A stretch of DNA of 64,000 nt from Candidatus Calditenuaceae archaeon (GTDB taxonomy: Archaea > Thermoproteota > Nitrososphaeria_A > Caldarchaeales > Calditenuaceae), in NCBI GenBank assembly GCA_025058175.1, contig JANXED010000003.1:1-64000 (forward strand). Direction: 5' to 3'. The notes beneath the pieces are model-generated. The model saw only the letters and a list, made by a program, of their open reading frames with translations. It searched no databases and had not been told where the DNA came from. Shown here piece after piece: positions 42,246-51,442 of the stretch (position 1 is its first letter; every line of letters begins with the position of its first letter). The position numbers and the translations under genes are program-made.

Positions 42246-43946
42246 TCAGCCGTACCTGAAGATGACCCCGTGGCCACGCCTCTCGTGTCCGAAGTCCACG
42301 ACGCCCTTCGGGCCTATCACGCCGCAAGTCCCGCACGCGACGCACGCCACATAGTCGAACCTAAGCCTCGCCCTCGCCACGTCCTCGAGGGTCTCCTTGA
42401 GCGCCCTGGCCCTCGCGGCCTCCTCGGAGAGCCCCTCGGACATCGCCCTGTTGAGGTTGAAGAGGTAGAGGTCTCTGTAGGACGCGAAGACGCCCTTGTC
42501 GAGCAGGAGCGTGTAGCAGTTGACCGGGCACGCCGGCACCCACTGCTTCAGGGCGAAGGCGGACGCGGCGTCGATGTCGACCTTGATGTGGCTGTAGTGG
42601 TGGTCCTCGTCGTACTGGAGCATGCCCGTGAGCTCTTGGACCCTCTTGATGACGTCCCTCGACCCCGAATGCGGAGCGTTGCTCGACGCCGAGATCACCC
42701 GCTCCCCTCCGGTCGCGAGCAGCAGCCTCGGGCCCAAACCGTACCCGATCCGGCCCTCGCTTATCGCGGAGTTGGTGGCGGACCTCCTGATGTCCCTGTG
42801 GATCGGTCTTAGGAGCTCCCTGTAGTGAGAGAGCGCGTCCTCGTCGAACTTGTCGGCCGCGATGCACCTCAGCGCGACCTCGGCCGCCATTATCCCGGTA
42901 GCGATGGCCCTCCTCATGCCGTCGATGAGGCCACCGATCTTGACGAAGGCTCCAAGCGCGTCGCCGGTCACCAGGAACCCAGCCCTGTAGGGCTTCTCGA
43001 GGAACGTCTTGTGGCCCTTCGGTATGTTGTGTGCCGAATACTCGACGAGCTCTGCGCCCTCGAGGTACCTGGAGACCGCAGGGTGTGCCTCGAACTCCTC
43101 CAGCATGTCCATCGGCTTCCCGACGTTGACCGGGTCCTCGGCCGCGCGCCTCAGGTACGAGTCCAGTGAGACGACGATCCCGACGCTGAGGGTGTCCTTG
43201 TTCGTGTAGAGGAAGGCGCCTCCGCTCACGCCCCTCATGAAGGGCCCGACGAAGTAGATCGCCTTGCCCTCGCCCTGCCCGACCCCGAACCTCTCCTCGA
43301 TGAGCTCGGGCTTCAGCTTGAAGACGTGTTTGACGCCGTGATAGACCTGGTACGGCTCGAGCTTCGGCCTCAGTCCCGCCTCGACCACGAGGTTCGACGT
43401 GACGCCGCTCGCATCGATCACCAGCTTCGACCTCAGCTCCTCGTCGCTGGTCCGAACCCCGACCACCCTTCCGTCCTCGAAGAGGAGGTGCTCCACGGTG
43501 GTGCAGGTGTTCAACACTCCCCCAGCCTCTTGGACTCTGTTCGCCATCCACCGGTCCATTCTCGCCCTGAGGACCGAGTAGGCCCTCTCGCCGGTGTAGT
43601 TGAATCCCGTGACCCCGAGCCTTGTCAGGAAAGAGCGCTCGTCGACCCTCCTGACCTTGTACGACGCGGTGCCGTTGGAGCGAGTGGCCTCGGTGACGAA
43701 GAGGACCTCGTGCGAGACGATCCGCCTCTCGACCGGCCCCCTCTCGACGAAGTCGGGGAAGACGTCGATCACCGTGTAGCCCGGGATGTAGTCCAGGTAC
43801 AGGACCCCGCCCGAGACGTTCTTGCTCCCCGCGAGGGGGCCGCGCTCCAGAAGGGCGACGTCGACGCCGTTCTGGACCAGCTTCATCGCGGCCGCGCATC
43901 CGGCGGGCCCCGCTCCGACAACTATGACGTCGAAGTCGTAGCCCAA
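42246..43946 (-). CDS. fixCX: FixC-FixX fusion: ETF-quinone oxidoreductase with ferredoxin domain
   Basis: 566 aa. Residues 1-~450 are FixC, a flavoprotein with GAGPAG at 11-16 for FAD and the GGVLYLDYIPG and SAHNIPKGHKTFLEKPYRAGFLVTGDALGAF segments. The C-terminus is a FixX ferredoxin: C473, then C535, C538 and C541 in CVACGTC, for one [4Fe-4S] cluster. In most organisms FixC and FixX are separate. With the FixA/EtfB and FixB/EtfA subunits encoded just upstream it forms the Fix/Etf complex that uses NADH to reduce quinone and, by bifurcation, ferredoxin or flavodoxin. Stop-to-start gap of 1 bp from fixB. Confidence 0.9.
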   Translation of the reverse strand: MGYDFDVIVVGAGPAGCAAAMKLVQNGVDVALLERGPLAGSKNVSGGVLYLDYIPGYTVIDVFPDFVERGPVERRIVSHEVLFVTEATRSNGTASYKVRRVDERSFLTRLGVTGFNYTGERAYSVLRARMDRWMANRVQEAGGVLNTCTTVEHLLFEDGRVVGVRTSDEELRSKLVIDASGVTSNLVVEAGLRPKLEPYQVYHGVKHVFKLKPELIEERFGVGQGEGKAIYFVGPFMRGVSGGAFLYTNKDTLSVGIVVSLDSYLRRAAEDPVNVGKPMDMLEEFEAHPAVSRYLEGAELVEYSAHNIPKGHKTFLEKPYRAGFLVTGDALGAFVKIGGLIDGMRRAIATGIMAAEVALRCIAADKFDEDALSHYRELLRPIHRDIRRSATNSAISEGRIGYGLGPRLLLATGGERVISASSNAPHSGSRDVIKRVQELTGMLQYDEDHHYSHIKVDIDAASAFALKQWVPACPVNCYTLLLDKGVFASYRDLYLFNLNRAMSEGLSEEAARARALKETLEDVARARLRFDYVACVACGTCGVIGPKGVVDFGHERRGHGVIFRYG

Positions 43947-43947
43947 C

Positions 43948-45066
43948 TCAGATCGACCTCAGCTCCTCGATCAGCCTCGGGAGGAACTCGTAGAGGTCCC
44001 CGACGACGCAGTAGTGCGCGATCTGGAAGATGGGAGCGTTCGGGTCCGTGTTAACCGCGATGATCTTCTTCGCCCTCTGCATCCCGACCCTGTGCTGGAG
44101 GGCTCCGCTTATCCCTAGGGCGATGTATACGTCAGGAGCAACGGTCTTCCCCGTCTGGCCGACCTGCCTCTCCTTCGTGATCAGGCCCTCGAGCTCCTTG
44201 AGCTGGGCGTAGATCAGGGCCCTGCTCGAGCCGATCTCCGCCTTCAGCCTCAACTTCTCCTGTATCAGCCTCTTCAGCTCCTCCGCCATCTTGTAGGCTT
44301 CCCTCGGGTCCCTTGGGTTCCCCGTGGCGTCCCTCAATATCCCGAGCCCCAGGCTGACGACGACGTTCGCCTCCTCGAGCTTCACCTCGCTCTTCGGGAG
44401 GCGCCTCGTCTCGAGGACCTCCACTTGGAAGTCGTCTTCGTTGAACCGTGGCTCCCACTTGATCACCTCACCGGTCCTGCTCTCGTCCCTCGGCAACGGC
44501 GTGAAGTTCCCGGGCCTCACGCTGCTGATCTGGGGCCTGTGCTTCGGCGTGAAGATCTTCGCGATCCTCGTCGCGAAGTCGGGCCTCACCTGAGCTATGC
44601 AGTTCTTGTAGACGTACCGGCCCGTGGGCAGGTTCATGATGAAGTCCTCCACTATCAGGTCGATCACGTCCGCGGCGAGACCCGTCCTCGTCCTATAGGC
44701 GACCCTCGGTCCGAGGTCCTTCCCGATCTCGCTGGTCACGAAGAGCAGCGCCCACGGCTTCAGCTTCAGGACCATGTCGGAGAGGACGGTCGTGTACGGC
44801 AGGACCTGGTAGTCCTTGAGGCGGGGGTCGTCGCAGTAGATCACCTTATCGGCCCCGTAGTAGATCGGCTCGTTCACGAGGTCGCCGAGGTTGTAGCCCA
44901 TCAGGACGCCGACGACCTTCATCCCGACCCTCTCGGCGATCTTCTTGGCACCGGCTATGACCTCGGTCGTCGCCCTGGTGAGACGGCCGTCCTCGTGCTC
45001 GCAGTAGACCCAGACGTCGGTGTACCCCTCTATCCTGACCTCAATGCTTTGCAGCTGCGAGGACAC
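43948..45066 (-). CDS. fixB: Electron-transfer flavoprotein alpha subunit (FixB/EtfA)
   Basis: 372 aa. Two-domain FixB: N-terminal nucleotide-fold with VYCEHEDGRLTRATTEVIAGAKKIAERVG and C-terminal FAD-binding domain PDVYIALGISGALQHRVGMQRAKKIIAVNTDPNAPIF. The central AEIGSSRALIYAQL region is a variant of the ETF FAD signature. Binds the ETF FAD that shuttles electrons to FixC. Overlaps the 3' end of the beta-subunit gene by 26 bp, so translation is coupled. Confidence 0.92.
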   Translation of the reverse strand: MSSQLQSIEVRIEGYTDVWVYCEHEDGRLTRATTEVIAGAKKIAERVGMKVVGVLMGYNLGDLVNEPIYYGADKVIYCDDPRLKDYQVLPYTTVLSDMVLKLKPWALLFVTSEIGKDLGPRVAYRTRTGLAADVIDLIVEDFIMNLPTGRYVYKNCIAQVRPDFATRIAKIFTPKHRPQISSVRPGNFTPLPRDESRTGEVIKWEPRFNEDDFQVEVLETRRLPKSEVKLEEANVVVSLGLGILRDATGNPRDPREAYKMAEELKRLIQEKLRLKAEIGSSRALIYAQLKELEGLITKERQVGQTGKTVAPDVYIALGISGALQHRVGMQRAKKIIAVNTDPNAPIFQIAHYCVVGDLYEFLPRLIEELRSI

Positions 45067-46243
45067 CGCCGAACACCTCCGCTATCAGGTCCTTCAGGTC
45101 GTACACCTTGACGAGCCCCCTCGCCTCGAGCTCCCTCACCAGCTCCTCCGGCAGGCCCTCGACCTTCTGGAACCTCTCGAAGGGCCCGTAGGTCTTGCCG
45201 TTGAACTCGAGCCTCTCGACCCTCTCGGAGAAGACCTTCGTCACGCCGAGGAACTTCTGGACCGGTATGCCGCCTATGTCTATCCCCGGACCGACGATCG
45301 TCGGGGAGCCTGCCAGCCCTATCTGAGAGGGGTCGGCGCCGATCGCGTCGGCGCTCCAGACGACGACCTCCGGAGACTTGTTCCTGTAAGAGAAGGACCT
45401 CGACCTCTTCCTCCTCGAGACCCGAGGTACGTCGGGCCTGTACTCGGGCGAGATGGTGATCAGGCAGGGCAGCGGAGACCTGACCCTCTGGACGTAGGAC
45501 CCGAGCTTCCGCTCCGCAATCAGCGTCCCGCTCTCCGCGTCGACCTCGAACCAGGTGACGTGCGTGATGTCCGGTATCTGTCTGCCCATCAGGTCCGAGA
45601 GCGCTTCCGCGGTCTGGGGCCCGGTGCTCCCGGTCTCGCCGTCGGATGTCTTTAGCCCCGCGACGATCAGGAACCTCTCCAACTCGACCCTCACCCTATC
45701 TAGCGCCTCGATCACCTCGTCCCTCGTCGCCTGGCCCCTGGCGTAGCGCTGGAGGACCCCGAGCGGCGCGCCGGGCTTGTCGGTGTAGAGGAGGTTCGGG
45801 ATCAGGTTCCTCTCGTAGAGCTCCTTCGCCCTCTCGAGGACCCTCTCGGGGCCTTCGCCGGACTCGACCATCGACCTCAGCTCTTCGACCGCGCCCCTGT
45901 TCAGGTCGAGCACCTTCTTGATCCCCAGGGCCAGCGTGTATGCGGTAGCCCACGTGTCGGCACCGGCCATCCTCCTGTCGCTCAGGATGATTCCCTCGTC
46001 GACGCCCTCGATGGGGTGGGCGTAAAGCTCCGAGATCAGCGGCTTCACCTTGAAGTCGGGGCCCATGCTGACCGCGACGAGCTTGCCGCCGTTGTACCTC
46101 TTCGCGTAGTCGGCGGCCTGGAGCGCCTTGAAGTCGAGCGGGTTGATCACGAGGTCCATCTCCTCCCTCTTCAGGACGCCGCCGACCGTGATGACCCTGG
46201 TCGTCCTGGCCGGCACAGCCTTAGTCAACAGTATCACGATCAC
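45041..46243 (-). CDS. fixA: Electron-transfer flavoprotein beta subunit (FixA/EtfB) with insertion
   Basis: 400 aa, against about 260-290 for usual EtfB/FixA. The core is clear: NPLDFKALQAADYAKRYNGGKLVAVSMGP, RRMAGADTWATAYTLALGIKKV, DGETGSTGPQTAEALS and ITISPEYRPDVPR. Between the ALGIKK helix (about 110) and the VELERFLIVAGLKTSDGETG stretch (about 190) sits an extra helical insertion of roughly 70-80 residues. First gene of the Fix operon; GTATAAATTAAG (46270-46281, minus) is a good TATA box upstream of the GTG start. This subunit would carry the bifurcating FAD. Confidence 0.9.
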   Translation of the reverse strand: MIVILLTKAVPARTTRVITVGGVLKREEMDLVINPLDFKALQAADYAKRYNGGKLVAVSMGPDFKVKPLISELYAHPIEGVDEGIILSDRRMAGADTWATAYTLALGIKKVLDLNRGAVEELRSMVESGEGPERVLERAKELYERNLIPNLLYTDKPGAPLGVLQRYARGQATRDEVIEALDRVRVELERFLIVAGLKTSDGETGSTGPQTAEALSDLMGRQIPDITHVTWFEVDAESGTLIAERKLGSYVQRVRSPLPCLITISPEYRPDVPRVSRRKRSRSFSYRNKSPEVVVWSADAIGADPSQIGLAGSPTIVGPGIDIGGIPVQKFLGVTKVFSERVERLEFNGKTYGPFERFQKVEGLPEELVRELEARGLVKVYDLKDLIAEVFGGVLAAAKH

Positions 46244-46335
46244 GATCTCTCAAGAACTCTCTACCCTATGCTCTTAATTTATACCCTCCGAGAGAAATCG
46301 GATCGTCGGTATGCTGGAGTCGGGGGCAGACCCCG

Positions 46336-47517
46336 TCACTCGATCAGCGACTGGAGCCTCCTCAGGGCCTCGAGCTTCGCACGGTCGCCGAGCTTCGCGG
46401 ACTTGACCGCCTCCCGAAGGACCTCGGCGTTCCTGAGCATCGCCCTCCTGTCGACCATGTAGGGCCTTCCGCTCTTCGTCCCGTGGGCGTAGGCGAACTT
46501 GACCGGGTCCCGCCAAGAGAGCCTAGTGCCGTAGACGAGCGCTGAGACGTACGCCAGCCCCCTGACCGTCGCTGGCCCCATCCCCTTAACAGAGAGGAGC
46601 TCCTCGAAGCTCTCGACGCCCTTCGCCCTCCTGACAGTCTCCTCGTCGAACGACCTCGGCGGGAGGAGGTGCCTTGGGACCTCGGCACCTGCGAAGGGCC
46701 CTGCGTCCCTATCGAGGAGCCTCTGGCCCTTAAGGAGGGCCCTGGCCTGAGTCAGGTCCTCGTTGAGCCTCGTCATGGGCGTGTCCTTCAGCATCTCGAC
46801 CACCGCCTCCCTCGTCTCCCTCGACTCCGGGCTGGTCATGTCCAGTACTGCGGCCTCGCTCCTCTCGGCGACGATCGACGTGTGGGGCCTCTCGGCCGAC
46901 GCTCCCTTCTCGGACGACCAGTGGTATCGCCTCGCTAACCCGGCCTCTACGTTCATCCCCTGGTTGATCGCCGCCCAGCTCCCCTCCTCCGAGACGACCA
47001 TCGCGTGGAAGTAAACAGCGTAGGAGTCCTGGAGGGCCGCGTCATCGACGCTGCACGTCAGCCTCGAGACGGCGATCAGTTCGTCCTTCTCCCTGAGGCC
47101 CACCTCGCGGTCAAGCTTCTCGAGCTCGTAGGGCACCCACCTCATCTCCTCGCCCTTCCCTCCCACCACCTTCACCGGGACGTCCGCGCCCCTGAGCCCC
47201 TCCTTGAGGGCCTTGAGCGTGACCGTCGTCTGGCCGCTGGTGTCCCACTCGAACCCTAGGACGCACGCGAGGGCCGTCAGCCACGCGGGGTCAGAGAACC
47301 TCCTTACGGTCTCCTCGGGCCCGTGAACCTCGACGAGGGCCCTGACTATCTCCCTCCCCAGCTCGACCATCTCCTTGAAGTGGGGAACCGGACCCGAGAC
47401 CAGCCAGAGCCTCGCCTCCCCTACCCTCCTCACCGGCACAAGTTCCGCCGCTCCAGATTTAGGATTTACCGCCTGTCGGACTGAGGGGCTTCCCTCCCCA
47501 GCGCCGAAAACGTTCAA
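46336..47517 (-). CDS. DUF763 protein
   Basis: 393 aa, matching the archaeal/bacterial DUF763 family of unknown function: KSGAAEL and WLVSGPVPHFKEMVELGREIV at the start, WDTSGQTTVTLKALKEGL, AINQGMN, a helix-hairpin-helix-like ELLSVKGMGPATVRGLAYVSALVYG, and FAYAHGTKSGRPYMVDR near the end. The DNA-binding-like HhH suggests nucleic-acid work, but no activity is known. The TTG at 47517 is chosen because the conserved KSGAAEL lies before the next start codons. Confidence 0.85.
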   Translation of the reverse strand: MNVFGAGEGSPSVRQAVNPKSGAAELVPVRRVGEARLWLVSGPVPHFKEMVELGREIVRALVEVHGPEETVRRFSDPAWLTALACVLGFEWDTSGQTTVTLKALKEGLRGADVPVKVVGGKGEEMRWVPYELEKLDREVGLREKDELIAVSRLTCSVDDAALQDSYAVYFHAMVVSEEGSWAAINQGMNVEAGLARRYHWSSEKGASAERPHTSIVAERSEAAVLDMTSPESRETREAVVEMLKDTPMTRLNEDLTQARALLKGQRLLDRDAGPFAGAEVPRHLLPPRSFDEETVRRAKGVESFEELLSVKGMGPATVRGLAYVSALVYGTRLSWRDPVKFAYAHGTKSGRPYMVDRRAMLRNAEVLREAVKSAKLGDRAKLEALRRLQSLIE

Positions 47518-47541
47518 ATCCTGTGGCCTGATCGGGGCGCC

Positions 47542-47868
47542 GTGGCTGGAGAGAGGGTCCCGAGGGTCGTGGCCGTGGAGCTACAGTCGCCCGAGGACCT
47601 CTTCAGGCTGGCCTCCCTCCTGCCGGCGCCGTTCGTCAACTACTCGGCCGAGGACGGAGTCATCTTCCTCCCACTAGGAGGCCTGGGAAGGGCCGGGACG
47701 GTTTACTTCGCGAGGGTCGGCAGCGAGCTGAGGTCGAGGTTCGCCCACGTCAACAGGCTTAAGGGCACGGTGAGCTTCGGGGACGAGGCCTCGCTCGAGC
47801 CGAACGTCGTGAACGTCGAGGTCCTCAGGGTCAAGTCCCACAACGTCCCGATTCCGAGGTCAAAGTAG
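47542..47868 (+). CDS. Hypothetical protein, 108 aa
   Basis: No family recognised. Starts at a GTG and reads as a compact soluble alpha/beta protein (VVAVELQSPEDLFRLASLL, then GVIFLPLGGLGRAGTVYFARV and a basic end). Coding style is local. Its 3' end overlaps the convergent Pno1 gene by 9 bp. It is divergent from the DUF763 gene, 24 bp apart. Confidence 0.6.
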   Translation: MAGERVPRVVAVELQSPEDLFRLASLLPAPFVNYSAEDGVIFLPLGGLGRAGTVYFARVGSELRSRFAHVNRLKGTVSFGDEASLEPNVVNVEVLRVKSHNVPIPRSK

Positions 47869-48432
47869 GCCGCGCCTGCTGAACTTTCTCCTCTGGGCGT
47901 ACTGGTCGAGGTACCTGTAGACCGCGCTGTGAGGGGACCCTTGGACCAGCATAGTCACCGCTCTCATCGCTGCCTCCACGTCCTCCGGGTGCCCCATTAT
48001 CGCGACCCTATCGCCCTGAATCGCGACGTCGACGTGGGCCGTCTCCTCGATGATCCTCTTAGTCTTCCCCTGCGCGCCGATCACCCTGCCCATGACCCTC
48101 CTGACGTCCTCAGGGTCCTTACCGACGTGCTCGGAGACGTCCATCACCGAGAGCGTGACGTTGTCGCTGGCGAGCTTCATAGCGACCTCGGGCTTGAAGC
48201 CGCTGGCTATCGCGGTCACCATATCCCTCGCCTTGAAGAGCGCGACCGGGTCCCCTCCTTCGGACGGAGGCCTAGCGAGCCTTATCTCGACCCTGCCGTC
48301 GGAGCTGTCGACGTTCAGCAGCACCCCCAGCCGGTCCTCGATGGCCTTCTTCGTCGATCCCCCCGGCCCTATCAGGACCGCGAGCCTCTCCGGGGGCACC
48401 GTGACGTAGAAGACCTGCTCGTGTCCCGCCAT
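47860..48432 (-). CDS. Pno1/Dim2-type KH-domain protein
   Basis: 190 aa with two KH domains: GPGG at 22-25 (VLIGPGGSTKKAIEDRLG) and a second GxxG in GRVIGAQGKTKRIIEETAHVDVAIQGD. Same arrangement as eukaryotic Pno1/Krr1 and archaeal homologues, which bind the 3' end region of 16S rRNA during 30S assembly and can assist Nob1 or the dimethyltransferase. The C-terminal SPHSAVYRYLDQYAQRRK is family-typical. ATG start. Confidence 0.9.
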   Translation of the reverse strand: MAGHEQVFYVTVPPERLAVLIGPGGSTKKAIEDRLGVLLNVDSSDGRVEIRLARPPSEGGDPVALFKARDMVTAIASGFKPEVAMKLASDNVTLSVMDVSEHVGKDPEDVRRVMGRVIGAQGKTKRIIEETAHVDVAIQGDRVAIMGHPEDVEAAMRAVTMLVQGSPHSAVYRYLDQYAQRRKFSRRGLL

Positions 48433-48539
48433 GGCTCCACCGGGTCTCCCGCGCCTCGCTATTCAAGCATTAGACCCGATCGCTATCTTGGGCCGGAAAG
48501 GGAAATTACGCCCAGCCCGGACTGAACACTGGGGTCAGT

Positions 48540-49349
48540 GTGGGCTTGCTACCGCCGCTCGAGGGCTTCATGCTGAGGGCCTACGTCGCCGGCGTCCTGG
48601 TCGCGGTGATCCTCCCGGTGGTCGGTAACTTCGTGGTCCCGAAGAGGCTCTCGATGATCGGGGACACCGCGGCCCACGTGACCTTCGGGGCTCTGGCAGC
48701 CGCGGCCCTCCTTGACGTCGCGTCCCAGGACCTCCTGCTGTACGGTGTGACCGCGCTCGCCGTGCTCGGGGTACTCTGGATGGTCAGGTCCCTGGGCTTC
48801 TCGGGCGATACGGCCGCGGCGATCTTCCTCGCCCTCGGGGCAGCCACCGCCTCGATCGCCTACAGCCTCGGGTCGAGGCTCAGCGTCCAGGGGATACTCT
48901 TCGGCTCGATCCTGCTGGTCGGGTGGGAGGAGATCGCGTCCGCGACCGTCGTACTAGGGGTTGTCCTGGGGACCCTCGCGCTCCGGTACAGGGCCCTCCA
49001 GCTCTACGTCCTCAGCAGCGAGCTCGTCAGGCTCAGGGGTCACAGGCCCGAATACGTCGAGGTTCTGCTGGCGGTCCTCGCGTCGATGGCCGTGGTGAGC
49101 TCGATAAGGCTTCTCGGGGTCCTGATGGTAACCGCGCTGACCATAATACCGGTGGCCGCCGCCTCGAGCCTCGCCACGTCGATGAAGCGGTGCCTGGCGC
49201 TCTCGATCGCGATCGCACAAGCGTCGGTCTTCGCCGGGGTCACGCTCTCCTATCACGTCGGATTCCCGCCCGGCGCAATGACCGTCCTCGTAGCACTCGC
49301 GGCTTTGGTCACGAGCTCCTCGCTCTCGAGGGCCGGGGTGAGGGTCTGA
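48540..49349 (+). CDS. ABC-3 (ZnuB/TroC-type) metal transporter permease, orphan
   Basis: 269 aa with about eight hydrophobic helices. FMLRAYVAGVLVAVILPVVGNFVVPKRLSMIGDTAAHVTFGALA is the diagnostic N-terminus of metal-ion ABC permeases (zinc or manganese), and RLLGVLMVTALTIIPVAAA is the conserved C-terminal loop. No ATPase or metal-binding lipoprotein adjoins it. The next gene, 1 bp downstream, is a secreted beta-domain protein with a C-terminal membrane helix, possibly an accessory partner. Confidence 0.85.
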   Translation: MGLLPPLEGFMLRAYVAGVLVAVILPVVGNFVVPKRLSMIGDTAAHVTFGALAAAALLDVASQDLLLYGVTALAVLGVLWMVRSLGFSGDTAAAIFLALGAATASIAYSLGSRLSVQGILFGSILLVGWEEIASATVVLGVVLGTLALRYRALQLYVLSSELVRLRGHRPEYVEVLLAVLASMAVVSSIRLLGVLMVTALTIIPVAAASSLATSMKRCLALSIAIAQASVFAGVTLSYHVGFPPGAMTVLVALAALVTSSSLSRAGVRV

Positions 49350-49350
49350 G

Positions 49351-50565
49351 TTGGCTCGCGGATCGATCGTAACAGCCCTCGCGCTCGCGGCCGCCCTCCT
49401 CCTCTCGTCGCACCTCCAGCCCGCGTCCTCGTCCCCGTCACTGGTCGTCAGCGTCCTGAACGCCGAGCACGTCGTCAACGAGCTGAGGGTCGTGATCGAG
49501 GGGCCGATGGGGACGCTCACCTACGAGGGGAGGGCCTCGGTCACGCTCTCCGGGGTCGTCAGGGGCGTCTACAGGGTCTCCGTGTACTGGAGGTCCCACC
49601 TGATCGCCTCAAGGGCCGTCGCTGTCAACGTCGAGAACGTCGTCGAGACGATCGAGCTGCCGTTCTTCGACTTCGCGCTGAGGGTCGTCGACCTGAGCGG
49701 CGCAGAGCTGCCGGGGCCCTTCGCGGTCAGGGTCGAGCCTCCGGACGCGCTCGGCGAAGTTAGGGTCGTAGGGAGCTCGATCGTCTTAAGGAACGCGCTG
49801 AGGACGCTTCACTACACGATATCGGTCGAGTGGGAGAGCAGGGTCTACAACAGGAAAGCCTTCGGCGTGGGAGCGGGGTCCGGCGATGACCTGAGCAGGA
49901 GGGGCGCCGTCGTGCTCCCGGTCGGCGACGTGAGGGTCTCCGTGATCGACAGGAGGGGCAAGGGGCTGGGCGGTGCGGTCTTGAGGGCGATGGGCGTGAG
50001 CTCCGCGACCGACGAGGGAGGAGCGGTCGTCCTGAGGAGGGTGCCGCTGGAGGGGCCCGAGGGGCCGAACAGCCTCCCGGTGACCGTGACTTACGAGGGC
50101 TATGAGGTCGCCAGCGAGGTCCTCCTGCTCAGTAGGGAGGTCAGGTCCTTCACCGTGACCGCGTCGGTCTACGAGCTGACGGTCTCCGTGCTCGGCGCGA
50201 ACGGCCAGCCGCTTCAGGGGGCAAAGGCCTCGCTCGTGAGGGAAGGGCACGAGGTCGGTACCGCCTTCGCGGACCAGGGAGGCGTCGCGAGGCTCAGCAG
50301 GGTCATACCGGTCAAGCACTTCCTAAGGGTCGAGTACAAGGGCCTCTCTGAGGTCAGGGAGCTCTCGCCGGAGGCCGTGAGGCGCGGGTCGGTTGAGCTG
50401 AGGCTCCCGGTCTACCTCGAGATCGGGGGCATCCCGCTCACCTTCGAGCAGCTCGTCGGCCTCGCGGCCGGTTCGGTCGGCTCGGTGGTAGCGGTCGTCC
50501 TCGGGATCGCCCTCTTCGTGAGGTCCAGGACCAGGAAGCTCCGGGTCGCGGGTCCTATCTACTGA
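49351..50565 (+). CDS. Secreted, membrane-anchored multi-domain beta-sandwich protein
   Basis: 404 aa, TTG start 1 bp after the ABC-3 permease stop. Residues 1-28 form a signal peptide. Then come about four repeats of 80-100 residues resembling carboxypeptidase-regulatory/Ig-like domains (for example VRVSVIDRRGKGLGGAVLRAMG and LTVSVLGANGQPLQGAKASLV), each with a turn followed by a GxA strand. A C-terminal helix near 363-390 (LVGLAAGSVGSVVAVVLGIALFV) with a basic tail anchors it in the membrane, with the domains outside. Its 3' end overlaps convergent nadE by 11 bp. Function unknown; coupling to the permease hints at substrate capture or assembly. Confidence 0.7.
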   Translation: MARGSIVTALALAAALLLSSHLQPASSSPSLVVSVLNAEHVVNELRVVIEGPMGTLTYEGRASVTLSGVVRGVYRVSVYWRSHLIASRAVAVNVENVVETIELPFFDFALRVVDLSGAELPGPFAVRVEPPDALGEVRVVGSSIVLRNALRTLHYTISVEWESRVYNRKAFGVGAGSGDDLSRRGAVVLPVGDVRVSVIDRRGKGLGGAVLRAMGVSSATDEGGAVVLRRVPLEGPEGPNSLPVTVTYEGYEVASEVLLLSREVRSFTVTASVYELTVSVLGANGQPLQGAKASLVREGHEVGTAFADQGGVARLSRVIPVKHFLRVEYKGLSEVRELSPEAVRRGSVELRLPVYLEIGGIPLTFEQLVGLAAGSVGSVVAVVLGIALFVRSRTRKLRVAGPIY

Positions 50566-51430
50566 CCGGTTGCCACTCCCTCGGGTAGCGCCAGTCGGAG
50601 CCGTGCGACCTGAACCCAATCCTGAAGACTTCGGGCATCATCCTCTTGTGCTGGCTCGACCTGACCATCCTCTCGACCCTCTCCACTAGCGAGGCGTCCA
50701 CGCCCAGCTCCTCCGCCACCCTCTCGGAATCCATCCACATGTCGAACCTCAGGTAGAGGATGCTGTCGAGCAGCTCGTAGCTCATCCCGATTTCGTCGAC
50801 CGCCAGGTGGTCCCTCCAGAGCCTAGGAGAAGGCGGCTTCGTCAGGACCCTTTCCGGTATCCCGAGGTACATCCCCAGCTGCCTCACCTGCGTCTTGTAG
50901 AGGTCCGCGATGGGCATCACGTCGACCCCGGCGTCGCCGTACTTGGTGAAGTAACCGATCGTCAGCTCGGACTTGTCGCTGGTCCCGATGACGAGGCTGT
51001 CCGTGCTCGCGGCGACCGCGTGGAGGAAGACCATCCTCACCCTCGCGGCGATGTTGCCCCTGACCACCCTGTCCGCAACGTCAGCCCTCGCGGATATCTC
51101 CTCGACCACGTGGTCCACGTCGATGATTCTGTAGTTGGACTCGGGGATCGAGAGCTCCTTGACGACCGTCAGGGCGTCCATCAGGTCCTCCTCAGGCGTC
51201 ACCGAGGTCGGGAGTATCAGGCACCTGACCCTCTCCGGCCCCAAGGCCCTAGCCGCGATGTACGCGGTCACGGTCGAGTCCAGTCCCCCGCTCAGCCCGA
51301 CCACGCCCCCCGACTTCCCTGCGTGTTCGAAGACGTACTGCCTCAGCCGCCTCGAGAGGTACTCTGCGATGAGCTCTGCGTCGATCTCGAGCTCCCTTAT
51401 CGGGATCTCCCGCAAATCCCGCCCGCCCAC
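50555..51430 (-). CDS. nadE: NH3-dependent NAD+ synthetase
   Basis: 291 aa. ATP-pyrophosphatase loop SGGLDSTV near 46-53, then GTSDKSELTIGYFTKYGDAGVDVMPIADLYKTQVRQL with the substrate-binding residues, and KPPSPRLW. No glutaminase domain, so it uses ammonia. Makes NAD from nicotinate adenine dinucleotide. The GTG start shares the AT-rich promoter at 51443-51454 with PEP carboxylase. The C-terminal RIGFRSHGSDWRYPREW tail is usual in archaea. Confidence 0.93.
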   Translation of the reverse strand: MGGRDLREIPIRELEIDAELIAEYLSRRLRQYVFEHAGKSGGVVGLSGGLDSTVTAYIAARALGPERVRCLILPTSVTPEEDLMDALTVVKELSIPESNYRIIDVDHVVEEISARADVADRVVRGNIAARVRMVFLHAVAASTDSLVIGTSDKSELTIGYFTKYGDAGVDVMPIADLYKTQVRQLGMYLGIPERVLTKPPSPRLWRDHLAVDEIGMSYELLDSILYLRFDMWMDSERVAEELGVDASLVERVERMVRSSQHKRMMPEVFRIGFRSHGSDWRYPREWQPVSR

Positions 51431-51442
51431 CTCGGGCCCATC

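Noticed and set aside
42361-43899. 512-codon open frame on minus inside the FixC-FixX gene
   Set aside because: Arg/Gly/His-rich shadow of the true frame; it has no motifs and the FixC frame is unmistakable.
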